DNA of 64,000 nucleotides from Chaetoderma sp. LZ-2023a (taxonomy: Eukaryota; Mollusca; Caudofoveata; Chaetodermatida; Chaetodermatidae), in NCBI GenBank assembly GCA_034401795.1, contig CM067372.1, forward strand, positions 13,278,940-13,342,939, written 5' to 3'. Each line of letters opens with the position of its first letter. Within the stretch, counting starts at the first letter, position 1. Made by a program: the position numbers and the translations under genes. Below, in pieces: positions 55,641-64,000 of this stretch. The notes under the pieces were generated by a model. It was given only the letters and a program-made list of their open reading frames with translations, did no database searches and was not told the origin of the DNA.

Positions 55641-58306
55641 AGGGGGTAGTAACGGCATCCGCATTACGTCAGCCTAGTCCGGTGACTGTCCAGAGAGCCA
55701 TCCAAGATGGAATTAACTTGGCTTTGGACTGTTTAACCCGGGCTGTGACCAGGAGTGTCAGGGCGAGGTGCACGTTTGCTCTTGATAACTTGTGCCCGAC
55801 CCAGGATTTATATAATATGATGCTGCGTATGCCTATGACAGGTCCTGGACTCTTTGGAGGTGATGGATGTAAGCATCTCCAGGAGACGGTTACCCTGGTC
55901 AATAACCAGAGGACATTAAGTGAGCAATTTGAAGTGCTCCGTAGAGAGCGCATTTGCACAGCTCCCCCTGCGTATCATCCCTTGCAGGCTCGAGGTGGCG
56001 GTGGCCAGGTCAGAGGCCAGCGATCAGCGCAGCATCAGCAACGGCCGTGTGCGCTTTGGCCAGCAGCGAGGGGGCGCAGGCTCCTCTGGCGCAGCCAGCC
56101 AGGCAGCCACCCATGCACCAAGGTGCGCGCGGTGCGGGCCATGGTGCGCGAGGATCTGGTCGTGGTAATCGTACCTGACAGGGTGATTACCACAGTAAGA
56201 GCTATGCCAGTGCATCTGCACCAGGAGACAGGGCCACTCTTGCGCTCCTTATGTCCACCTCTCTCCCTAGGTGGACCAGTGGGAGGCCGATTGGCCAACC
56301 ACATGCAAGAGTGGGAACGGTTGACTCAGGACCATTTAGTCTTGCGATGGCTTTCAGTCGGGTATCATCCCGACTGGATAACAGGCCCACCATCACGACT
56401 GTCTCTGGTGCTGGTCTGGACTCAAATTCCAAGAGATCCAGATCTGCGGTTGTGTACAGAGGAGGAAATAAATTCCCTCATACTCAAGGAAGCAATTCAA
56501 CCGGAACAAAATTGCCCGGGCTTCTATTCAACCGTGTTCTTGGTAACGAAAAGCACTGGAGGGTGGAGACCAATTCTCAACCTCAAGCCATTGAACAAGT
56601 TCATGGACACGCCCAGTTTCAAAATGGAAACTGTGAAATCGGTGTTGGCAGGGTTGGAGGGGGGAATGTGGACAGCTTCAATAGATTTGAAGGATGCTTA
56701 TTTCCACATTCCTATAGTGAGGAGTTTCCGTCGCTTCCTGAGATTTTCATTCCAGGGCAGACAGTGGGAATTCAGGGTGTTACCTTTCGGAATTTCTACG
56801 GCTCCTCGGTTCTTCAACAAGGTGGTTCTTGCGATAACAGCATACCTCCGCAGGAGACGCATAGCAGTCCACACGTACATAGACGACTGGCTGTTAAAAC
56901 CACACAACCAGAAAAGTTTATCAGCAAATCTGGAGATAGTTTTGAAAACTCACAGATTTAGGCTGGATAATCAATTTTCAAAAATCAGAGCTGACTTCAT
57001 CCCAGAAGTTTGTTTACCTGGGAATGTTCTTCGATCTGGAGATAGGATATGTTTATCCTACTCAGGAGAGGGTACATATACTCATCTCAGTAATACAGTC
57101 CGTGTGCAACAGTCGTCATGTCCTGGCACAGGTTTATCTGAGAATGCTGGGATTGATGGTTTCTCTGGAACCAGTCATTCCTCAGGTGGCCTTATGCAGG
57201 CGGCCGGTCCAGTTATTTCTCATGACACAATGGACCCAGAGTACAGGTTCACTGGACTCAAGCGTGTCAGTGTTGGAGCCTCTAATTCATCACCTTCAAT
57301 GGTGGTGGAAGACAGAGAATCTCCTGGTGGGGTGATGTTAACCCCTCCTCACCCTCAGTTAACGATGTATACAGATGCATCGATGGAGGGGTGGGGAGCT
57401 TGCCTGGAAGAATCCACGATATCAGGGCTTTGGAATCTGGAACAGTCAAAGGAACATATCAATCTACTGGAATTACAAGCAGTAGTCCTGGGCCTGGAAC
57501 ATTTCTTACAGAAAGTTCAGGGCAAGAGTGTTCTAATTCGATCAGACAACTCAACAGTAGTGACTTACATAAACCGCCAGGGCGGAACGAAGTCACCCAG
57601 TCTCTGTATGATGACATGGAAACTGCTTTGTTGGTGCCTGGATCACAGGATTACCTTGAAAGCAGTTCATATTCCGGGATGGTTAAATCTGCTAGCAGAC
57701 TCATTGAGCCGAAGGATGAGTGTTTTACCTACAGAATGGCAACTAAATAAATGTGTGGCGGATCGTCTGTTCAACCACTGGGGGAAACCCAACATAGATT
57801 TATTCGCAACGAAGAAAAATGCGAAGATGCCAACGTACGTCTCTCTGATTCCAGATCCGAGCGCTATCGCAACAGATGCGTTAGCTATCAGCTGGGTGGG
57901 AATGTATGCATACGCATTCCCTCCAGCAATCCTGATTCCAAAAATTCTTCGGAAAATCAGACAGGAGGAGTGCCAAGTGCTTCTGATCGCCCCAAATTGG
58001 CCAAGCCGATCATGGTATACGGATCTGCTGAACCTTCTGGTCTGCAATCCGGTTCCTCTGCCTCTGATGGACAATATTATCTTCCAGGGCAAGAACCTTC
58101 ACAACAATCCGTCAATGTTCCAATTGACTGCGTGGATATTGTCAAGGAATCTAGTATTAAGGAGGGCTTTTCTGAGCAAGCAGCCATGTTCATGGCAAAA
58201 GCCAGGAGGGGGTCAACCTCCAGAGCATATAATTATAAAATCAACAGATTTGCAGAATGGTACTCAAAAAGATGTATTAATCCAATGGAAGCATCTATTC
58301 AGGTAG
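55634..58306 (+). pseudogene. DIRS polymerase: RT and RNase H, with compensating frameshifts
   Basis: A formally open 890-aa ORF. RT motifs: GFYSTVFLVTKSTGGWRPIL, ASIDLKDAYFHIPI (catalytic Asp), RVLPFGISTAPRFFNKV and VHTYIDDWLLK (YIDD box). RNase H: TMYTDASMEGWGACL, INLLELQAVVLGL, IRSDNSTVVTYINRQGG and HIPGWLNLLADSLSRR. The post-RNase H region LFATKKNAKMPTYVSL is typical of DIRS. Between about 56963 and 57335 the correct peptide (MFFDLEIGYVYPT...) lies in a different frame, so two indels have scrambled about 120 residues while leaving the ORF open. Confidence 0.92.
57024..57335 (+). pseudogene. Out-of-frame RT thumb/connection segment of the DIRS polymerase
   Basis: This frame carries the family-like sequence MFFDLEIGYVYPTQERV...YLRMLGLMVSLEPVIPQ between the YIDD part and the RNase H part. 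It is not in register with either flank, evidence for paired indels near 56963 and 57335. Confidence 0.75.
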
Positions 58307-59145
58307 TAGCCGATTTCCTCTGTCACCTTTTTGATGCCTATAGCCTCAAGCCTAACTCTATTGCTGGCTATAAGTCAGCTTTAATGTCAGTTATCCCTTG
58401 CTTGGCTAATAGGGGAAGTGATGAACTAAATACATTACATACTTTAATCAATGGCATGGGCAATCTAAGACCAAGGAATCCCGCAGTGATTCTGTCTTGG
58501 AGTTTATCAATAGTGCTTCAGGTGCTAGCAGATAGGCCATTTGAACCACTAAGTTCCATTTCTATGAAAATGTTGACGCTTAAAACTGTATTTTAATTGC
58601 TGCGGCCTCGGCTAGGCGTAGAAGTGAGATTCATGCCTTATCAGCCGAGGCAGACCGTTTTGTCGTTACAGGGGAAGGCCTTAGGCTTCTACCTAGGATA
58701 CATTTCATGGCGAAAAACCAGTCTTTGAAATATCCGGGTCAACCTATAATTTTACCAGCTTTGACTAGGTATGATCCTAATTCAAAACTATGATGTCCAG
58801 TCCGAGCATTAATCCGGTACAAACAACGTACTCAGGAATGGCTGACGGACCCAACAGCGTTATTGTTGTCATATATTGAGCCTCATGGCAGGGCGTCAAA
58901 GGACACCATTTCCAGGTGGATTGTAGAGTGTATTCAATTTTGCCATAAATCCGCCACAGGTAAACAAGTTGGCATGGCCAAGGCTCACAGTGTCCGAGGT
59001 GCAGTGGCTTCCACTGTCCTATTTAATGGGGGTACCTGTGGATGACATTATGTCAGTAGTTCAGTGGCACTGTGAGTCAAGTTTTACCGACCATTATCTC
59101 CGTGACACCTGGAATCCTCTCGCCTTATCGATTTTGAAAAGCTAA
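58090..59145 (+). pseudogene. DIRS tyrosine recombinase
   Basis: The reading overlaps the end of the polymerase ORF in another frame. N-terminal core-binding domain: SEQAAMFMAKARRGSTSRAY, RFAEWYSKRCINPMEASI, SLKPNSIAGYKSALMSVI (open to 58593). The catalytic part follows in shifted frames: SARRRSEIHALS (first Arg), then 58863-59045 with AKAHSVRGAVAS (His-x2-Arg), and SFTDHYLRDTWN (Tyr nucleophile) near 59085. Breaks lie near 58590, 58790 (an in-frame TGA) and 59030. DIRS elements use this recombinase, not an integrase, to insert circular DNA without TSDs. Confidence 0.88.
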
Positions 59146-59313
59146 TCTAGGTGTACATATTTTGATGAGGTATCCTCATTTTTGATATATTTTCACATTT
59201 AATCAATGGAAACATCTACTTCATGGGCTGCATCAGTCTTCACCAATGGGGAGATGATGACAGCACCAATCTTCCACAAGGTTAGTCTTGTGTGTGTTGT
59301 CCATGTTTTTTTT

Positions 59314-59339
59314 AGAGTTGATACTTACCTCCCTAATAC
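59314..59339 (+). mobile_element. DIRS internal complementary region
   Basis: 26 bases (AGAGTTGATACTTACCTCCC then TAATAC) are the exact reverse complement of the right terminus 59552-59577 and nearly repeat the left terminus. An internal copy of the ends is the signature feature of DIRS replication through a circle. Confidence 0.85.
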
Positions 59340-59397
59340 GGACCCGGCCTCTCCGCCCCACTGAGGCTCGGTCTTCAGGCTCTTATTATGTTGCATA

Positions 59398-59577
59398 GTG
59401 TCAGCCAATAAATTAGTCAGAGGAAGTACTAGTCGGCGCATGCGCGGTGGTGGGGCTGGCATCCGTCTGACGGCCTGCCCAGTAGGGGCACCTTACTTTT
59501 TTAATCCGAGTGTTTTATTGAGTGTAAGCCGATATTTAGCAATATCAAAGAGTATTAGGGAGGTAAGTATCAACTCT
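59398..59577 (-). mobile_element. DIRS right inverted terminal repeat
   Basis: Reverse complement of 52987-53173 as described there. The whole element therefore spans 52987-59577, about 6.6 kb. Confidence 0.9.
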
Positions 59578-59795
59578 CTCGTGAAAAAAGAAATCCGTGA
59601 TTTCGTTTAGTCTTTGTCGCATGTAGTTTATTTACCATTTCATATCAGCAGAAATCTTAGTGACAGGAATAATGTGAATTTACCAGGAAATGATGCGTTT
59701 CTTCACGACTCTGGATTTGGCGGTGTCATCAGTGGGGTGATTAAACTTAATGCTTCAGAGAAGCCATATGTGATCAGGAGATCAATATTCATCAG
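59578..59795 (+). pseudogene. Bark beetle-like gene: coding sequence resuming after the DIRS insertion
   Basis: One frame reads VVYLPFHISRNLSDRNNVNL and then GGVISGVIKLNASEKPYVIR followed by RSIFI, ending ATCAG|GTATTC, an acceptable donor at 59796. In bark-type proteins a comparable PY-V-R stretch begins the next beta-helix block. The left edge is the DIRS terminus rather than a splice site, so exon and upstream piece were once contiguous. Confidence 0.5.
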
Positions 59796-59850
59796 GTATT
59801 CTTAACTGTCTCCCTGCTGAGTTTCTGCAGACTACATTTTCCATGGGATT

Positions 59851-59929
59851 TAACTCTGGATATGCTGAATATTTTGAAAACAATTCGGCTGAAATTGTTT
59901 TCAAAATGTTCAGCAGGTCCAGAGTTATT
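59851..59929. repeat. F1 palindrome, near-perfect, no MITE shell
   Basis: Nested arms TAACTCTGGA...TCCAGAGTTA, TGCTGAA...TTCAGCA, ATTTTGAAAACAATT...AATTGTTTTCAAAAT close on CGGCTG. About 37 bp per arm. Confidence 0.85.
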
Positions 59930-60045
59930 GCCTATAGAAATTATTGTCTGGTGGCTTGCAGCAGTCAGCGAGTTAGGAAAGAAATTTTAATGAATTCTTA
60001 TTTAAACCTAAATTCCAAAGAATCTCAATTTCAAGACAATATCAC

Positions 60046-60126
60046 GAATATATTTTGAACCTAATTTGACCGGAAACTGAGGCACGTAGAGCTCCCGGTC
60101 AAATTAGTTTCAAAATTGTCCAGCCT
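60046..60126. repeat. F1 palindromic hairpin
   Basis: AATATATTTTGAACCTAATT with TGACCGG, loop AAACTGAGGCACGTAGAGCT, then CCGGTCAAATTAGTTTCAAA. Only 120 bp from the preceding F1 copy. Confidence 0.8.
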
Positions 60127-60366
60127 ATTGTTAATTTTGATGTTAACACTTTGATTATGAAAAATCATTTAAAGTTTAATAAATATTAAGTTGAAATTTT
60201 TGAAATTAATTTTGCACTTTTAAACATTACAGGCCGGAAATGAAATTATAGAAAAACATGGGTTCGAGAAATTTGGAATTAAATTTAGTAAATTGTAACA
60301 TTATTACCCTTGCCCTGTAAGGGGAAGAGGGTGTTACATTCAGGTCTGAGTGTGTATATATGGATC

Positions 60367-60510
<144 letters not shown>

Positions 60511-60818
60511 TCCGGTGCTGTATCTAAAAAACATATTGATTCCATTTTGTTTAATGTTTGCTTAGCAAACGACAATGCTGTAAACTAGAATTTTGGCCAT
60601 GATCCAGATAAACACGGATACCAATTTATGAATATCTTGGAAACTACTGACCAGTCCGAATCACCTGAAGTTTTAACACAAGAAATGGTGTGACCATACG
60701 CTAAGGTCCCGCAGTTTTGAGTGTGATCTGTTAAATCCAGGAAAATCAAAAAAAAAATCCTTACAGTGTGAAAGAAGCAGGAGTATTATTATCGTTTTAT
60801 TTAAATTCTTTTTTGCAG

Positions 60819-60894
60819 AGTTATGTGCTTGTTTGATGATTGAAGCTGGAGCTAGACTGCTCTTTTCTCCAGATACAGGGGATACTTGTAGAAG
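60819..60894 (+). pseudogene. Bark beetle-like gene: short beta-helix exon
   Basis: Acceptor TTTTTTGCAG and donor GTATGT frame a 76-nt piece reading LMIEAGARLLFSPDTGD. IEAGARL-F is the sequence style expected immediately after the PY-V-R block at 59.77 kb. The splice phase does not match cleanly and the other two frames have stops, so it is either a decayed exon or the joint is elsewhere. Confidence 0.45.
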
Positions 60895-61015
60895 GTATGT
60901 CCGACTCGGTTACATTCTATGTTAGCCATGGCTTTGCAGCAAGTAGCTTTAAAACTTCTGCGGTAACATTTTCTGTAAATCTTCAATGTTAATTGTACAA
61001 ATCTGGGCTTAATAT

Positions 61016-61017
61016 TA
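61016..61017. repeat. TA target site, left
   Basis: TA precedes ATAGAGGG and is matched by TA at 61409-61410. Confidence 0.5.
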
Positions 61018-61408
61018 ATAGAGGGTTCCAATCTGTCACTTAAGTGTCTTCAGATCATAATCAAATTATGTCACCTGTCCGCTGACATCGCAATCAAAAT
61101 GACAGAAGTCGAAAAGCCTTTGCACGAAAGTGTATGAATTGGATGTCTTTGGTGAATTTTCCGTTTAATAAACACTTTGTTGAATATTTTGAAACTAAAT
61201 TGACTTGGAGCTGTTGCTGCAATAGGCAACAACACCCCCCAGTCACATTAGTTTCAAAATATGCATCAGCGTACTTGTATATTTACATTGAAATTTAGAT
61301 TCTGCGAATTCAGGTTTCAACGTTTGAAATTGGTCCCAACACATGAACAATGCAGGGTGGAGTGGAGCTAGCAATGGGCGGGGCAAGGCTGGAAATGGAT
61401 CCCTCTAT
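61018..61408 (+). mobile_element. F1-hairpin MITE, best-preserved copy (391 bp)
   Basis: Terminal inverted repeats ATAGAGGGTTCCA and (complement of the right end) ATAGAGGGATCCA. TA on each side suggests a Tc1/mariner-type target. The interior holds CTGTCACTTAAGTG, a GTATGAATTGGATGTCTT block, the central F1 palindrome (61181-61270, with a GTTGCTGCAATAGGCAACAAC apex), then GGTGGAGTGGAGCTAGCAAT and GGGCGGGGC. No ORF. Related copies: 11605, 12641, 31545, 50751, 63131 and 63490. Confidence 0.75.
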
Positions 61409-62084
61409 TATAGCCAGCAGGACCAGTGCACAGTAACTCTTGAGGGATTATCTAAAGATTTGTTGATGAGTCCTTATACTCTCATCGTACTAACATACGG
61501 CCACTCACATAGCTACGCTGCTCGATGCCATACTTGCAGACCTATGATTTCTTGCTATGTGAAGTAACATTAAGCTAGTAGGCCAGATTTCTGCCTACTT
61601 CACGCGATGGGCGAGGCTTCGTCTGGTGACCTAATTTACAATCACAAAAACAACGGCGATCGCGACCCTGTTGAACTGGAAAGAGATGTTTGCAAAAGTT
61701 TGCAATAGTTTTGCTCTAAACAAGTTATCTGAGAAACAGAAAATGTGTAGATTGGTTTTCGGTAACAAAACCCGCTAGTTTGGTTTAGGCACATGTGTAA
61801 ATGTGTCTTCTTCATGATTTCTTATCGAGCAATCTCATTGGCGCAAGTTGACTGACCTCAGCTCATTAATATGTATGAAGCTTCGTGAACTTAGCACAAA
61901 CATCAAAGGCATGCAAGCACGGTACTCGATACGGGAACGTAGTGGGAGGGCGAGGATCGTGCAATAGGACGATGTTATACTCTATAATTAGGACCATATG
62001 AGTACAGAACTCTTTCTTGTCAAGACACCCAAAACTGACATTTGCACTGTCCTTGAATTATGCTCCTTTACAGATCTTCAAGAT
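61409..62084. other. Intron-like, no gene recognised
   Basis: Short ORFs only. No domain recognised. Confidence 0.5.
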
Positions 62085-62160
62085 AGTATTTTTGAAAATT
62101 TTCCACAGGCTTGATAACAGAGCCAGGCATTCCAGTGGTGAATTTTCAAAAATGGTCTTC
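62085..62160. repeat. F2 palindromic hairpin
   Basis: TTTTTGAAAATTTTCCACAG, apex GCTTGATAACAGAGCC, then AGGCATTCCAGTGGTGAATT and TTCAAAAATGG. A good F2 example. Confidence 0.75.
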
Positions 62161-62340
62161 ACTTGTCCTGCAGATGGACATTGAATAAAAGCAAGAAGAC
62201 TGACAGCAGACAGGCACACAGGCTGGTAGGCAGGCAGACAAACAGGCAGGGATGTGATAAATGCAATACTGGTTGTCTGCTAGGGTTAAAAATTCCATCT
62301 CTCCAGTTGTTGATGTGTGGTGTCTGTCTTTCTTATCACA

Positions 62341-62429
62341 GGAACATTGCGGGTTGGTCATCATTACAAATCACAATGGGAGATAACTTCAGTCAGGGTA
62401 ACGCGTTCCAGTATGACAACAAACAGTAA
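62341..62429 (+). other. Possible exon after a splice acceptor
   Basis: TTCTTATCACAG (62340) is followed by an open stretch (NIAGWSSLQITMGDNFSQG). I cannot align it to the beta-helix gene with confidence. Confidence 0.25.
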
Positions 62430-62554
62430 CCGATGGTTTGGTATAGTCTTTGCGCAGAGTAAGTACATTTTATCCATATAAGCTGTCAAACTAAGTACCT
62501 GGTGAATATTTAAATAATCTTAATTGCGTTTTGTGGCTGCCTATGACAAATGTA

Positions 62555-62690
62555 GGGATCAGATCTGTCACTCGAGTATCTGCCGTCATAATCAAATTCA
62601 TCAGCCCATTTCATATTTCTCTGTATGAACACACGTGTAATATTCATTGAAAGATTGTCATTGGTCAGATAGCACTTAAGAAATAACTTC
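62555..62690 (+). repeat. F1 MITE 5' fragment
   Basis: GGGATCAGATCTGTCACTCG and the CATAATCAAATTCATCA block match the start of the 61 kb MITE. Hairpin and tail are absent. Confidence 0.45.
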
Positions 62691-63130
62691 ATTGGTTAGA
62701 TACCTTGTAATAATCCCTCATGCCCTGTGGCACCGCAAATGTTTCATAGCGACGATGATGGCGAAAATGTCAACATGACAGTATAAGCTGTGTTGTTGAA
62801 TTTTAAAAGTTGTATTGAAAGTAATTTCAAGTTCAAAATACGATGTTTTGTTTGTCATTAATTTTTGTGGCACAGCTTAGCACTGTTAGCAAGTGATTCA
62901 TCACAGTGACAAAAACAAACAGGGAAAAATGGTGCATTAATACTGATTTCAGGGTTTGAATTTATGGTAAAATTTGTCAAAATATCTTTATATAATAAAT
63001 ATAATCTCAAACTCGGTCCCATTTAATATCACTATTATCAATCTCGTCAAAACTTATCAAACTACACTCGCTAAAGCTCGGTGCAATGTGATAATTTTTG
63101 TCTTGGTTAATAATAGTAATATTAAATGGG

Positions 63131-63460
63131 ACCTTGTTTCAAATCCTCTATATAAGTCACATGTTTGCTGACATCATAAGCTAAATGATATACCTCCATC
63201 ATGAAGACCGAAACGTCTGTCACTAAAGTGTATGAATTGTATGTCTTTAATTTAAAAAACTGTCTGTTAAATATTTTGAAATTAATATGACTGGGAGCTG
63301 TTGAAATTAACTTCAAAATATTCAACCCCTTACCTTACCTGTATAGTTACCTTGAAATTTAACTTCTAGGAATTCAGGTTTAAACCTGATTCCAGCACAT
63401 ACAAAGTGGGTGGAGCTTAGCTAGAAATGGGTGGGGCATAGTTAGAAATGTATCCCTCTA
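63131..63460 (+). mobile_element. F1-hairpin MITE copy
   Basis: Contains ACATGTTTGCTGACATCATA, AAAGTGTATGAATTGTATGT, a shortened F1 hairpin (63264-63326, TTAAATATTTTGAAATTAAT ... TTCAAAATATTCAACC), GGTGGAGCTTAGCTAGAAAT, and the end TATCCCTCTATTA. Confidence 0.7.
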
Positions 63461-63489
63461 TTAGATATGTCTCTCTGTAATGGGGAAAT

Positions 63490-63710
63490 TCCAGTTTCTC
63501 AGTTAATCATATGACATCATAATCAACTAAGTGATGTGTAGGCTAACGTCATGATTAATTACTTGCTGAATGACTTGATTTAGTCCATCTTAAACACTTA
63601 ATAGCCTGGCAGGTTGGAAAAATTGTATGTCTACTATTTAATAAACATGTTGAATATTTTGAAACTAATTTGACTGGGCGCTGTTCCTCCATTCACACCA
63701 TGCCCTCGTA
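63490..63710 (+). mobile_element. F1-hairpin MITE, partial
   Basis: GACATCATAATCAACTAAGT, ATTGTATGTCTACTATTTAA and an F1 left arm at 63649-63680. It stops at the hairpin apex, close to the following exon acceptor. Confidence 0.6.
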
Positions 63711-63725
63711 TTATTTTATTGCCAG

Positions 63726-63888
63726 TGCAGCGTAATAGCGATCCATCACGTGACCTGTCGCTACACAAGGACTTCGGAGCACACATGGGTCTCGAGTATA
63801 CTGTCCATAATGGTAGTTATGGCACTGTCTGTGATGACCGCTTTGATGCCAGGGAATCATTGGTGGTGTGCTGTATGCTCGGCTATAG
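63726..63888 (+). CDS. SRCR-domain exon of the bark beetle-like gene
   Basis: The acceptor TTATTGCCAG (63725) and donor GTAAAT (63889) bound one clean frame: QRNSDPSRDLSLHKDFGAHM and then GLEYTVHNGSYGTVCDDRFD with ARESLVVCCMLGY. GTVCDD-FD followed by VCC-LGY is the N-terminal half of a scavenger-receptor cysteine-rich domain (Tyr where the usual Trp precedes GTVCDD). The rest of the domain would lie in the next exon beyond the window. Beta-helix plus SRCR fits protein bark beetle, a transmembrane protein of tricellular epithelial junctions. Unlike the upstream exons this one shows no damage. Confidence 0.75.
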
Positions 63889-64000
63889 GTAAATGGAATA
63901 CAGTTGCACTACATGTAATATACAAACCAGAGGTATAAGGGCCCGGTGTCACTCACCTCCAACATTGGCATGTCAGATAGATTGAGACCCATGTTCTGTA

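Noticed and set aside
55920..56304. Overlapping ORFs of 65-96 codons on both strands around 56 kb
   Set aside because: Shadows of the GC-rich start of the DIRS polymerase ORF.

Overview
This is eukaryotic, repeat-dominated, AT-rich genomic DNA. I see no operons, no rRNA and no tRNA. Non-LTR, BEL/Pao and DIRS retrotransposons, hAT and TA-flanked DNA elements, and an exon set encoding a parallel beta-helix plus a scavenger-receptor (SRCR) domain all fit a marine invertebrate. A SINE at 49.3 kb has a sequence style I associate with molluscs and other lophotrochozoans, but the species cannot be settled from this window. Almost everything recognisable as protein is a mobile element or a broken gene.

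Layout. 1-1420 (-): decayed ORF1 of a DIRS-type element running off the left edge. 1.4-6.4 kb: no gene; direct repeats and microsatellites. 6380-6785: hAT-type MITE with exact 8-bp target-site duplications (TSDs). 7867-9099: hAT element with 8-bp TSDs and a surviving C-terminal transposase exon. 10.2-11.6 kb: a second broken hAT transposase, ZMYM1/THAP12-like. 15310-15950: MITE-like element with 28-bp inverted ends. 17.4-20.8 kb (-): CR1-group LINE remnant. 20.8-21.6 kb: tandem duplication around a hairpin. 22.05-26.39 kb (+): a second LINE ending in an ATTCTG tail. 27.4-29.15 kb: dead THAP-like exon followed by a 175-bp tandem array. 29.95-30.87 kb: degenerate 5-bp-period satellite. 33205-46579: two near-identical BEL/Pao elements in tandem, sharing the middle LTR and flanked by one 5-bp TSD. 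46.6-47.5 kb: inverted copy of the 27.7 kb repeat and acidic ORFs. 47.85-48.2 and 60.4-60.5 kb: TGCG arrays. 48.65-63.9 kb (+): fragments of a gene resembling protein bark beetle (beta-helix plus SRCR), broken by a SINE (49260-49498), a whole DIRS element (52987-59577), stops and frameshifts.

Two families of short palindromic hairpins recur across the window. F1 has a core with TTGAATATTTTGAAACTAAT and its mirror; F2 has a core with CCACTGGAATGACTGG and its mirror. F1 lies at the centre of a ~390-bp TA-flanked MITE but also occurs without that shell.

The most informative structures are the tandem BEL dimer, whose two copies share the same inactivating lesions, the DIRS insertion with its inverted repeats and internal complementary region, and the dispersed hairpins. 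None proves a new functional system. All coordinates and alignments were made by eye.
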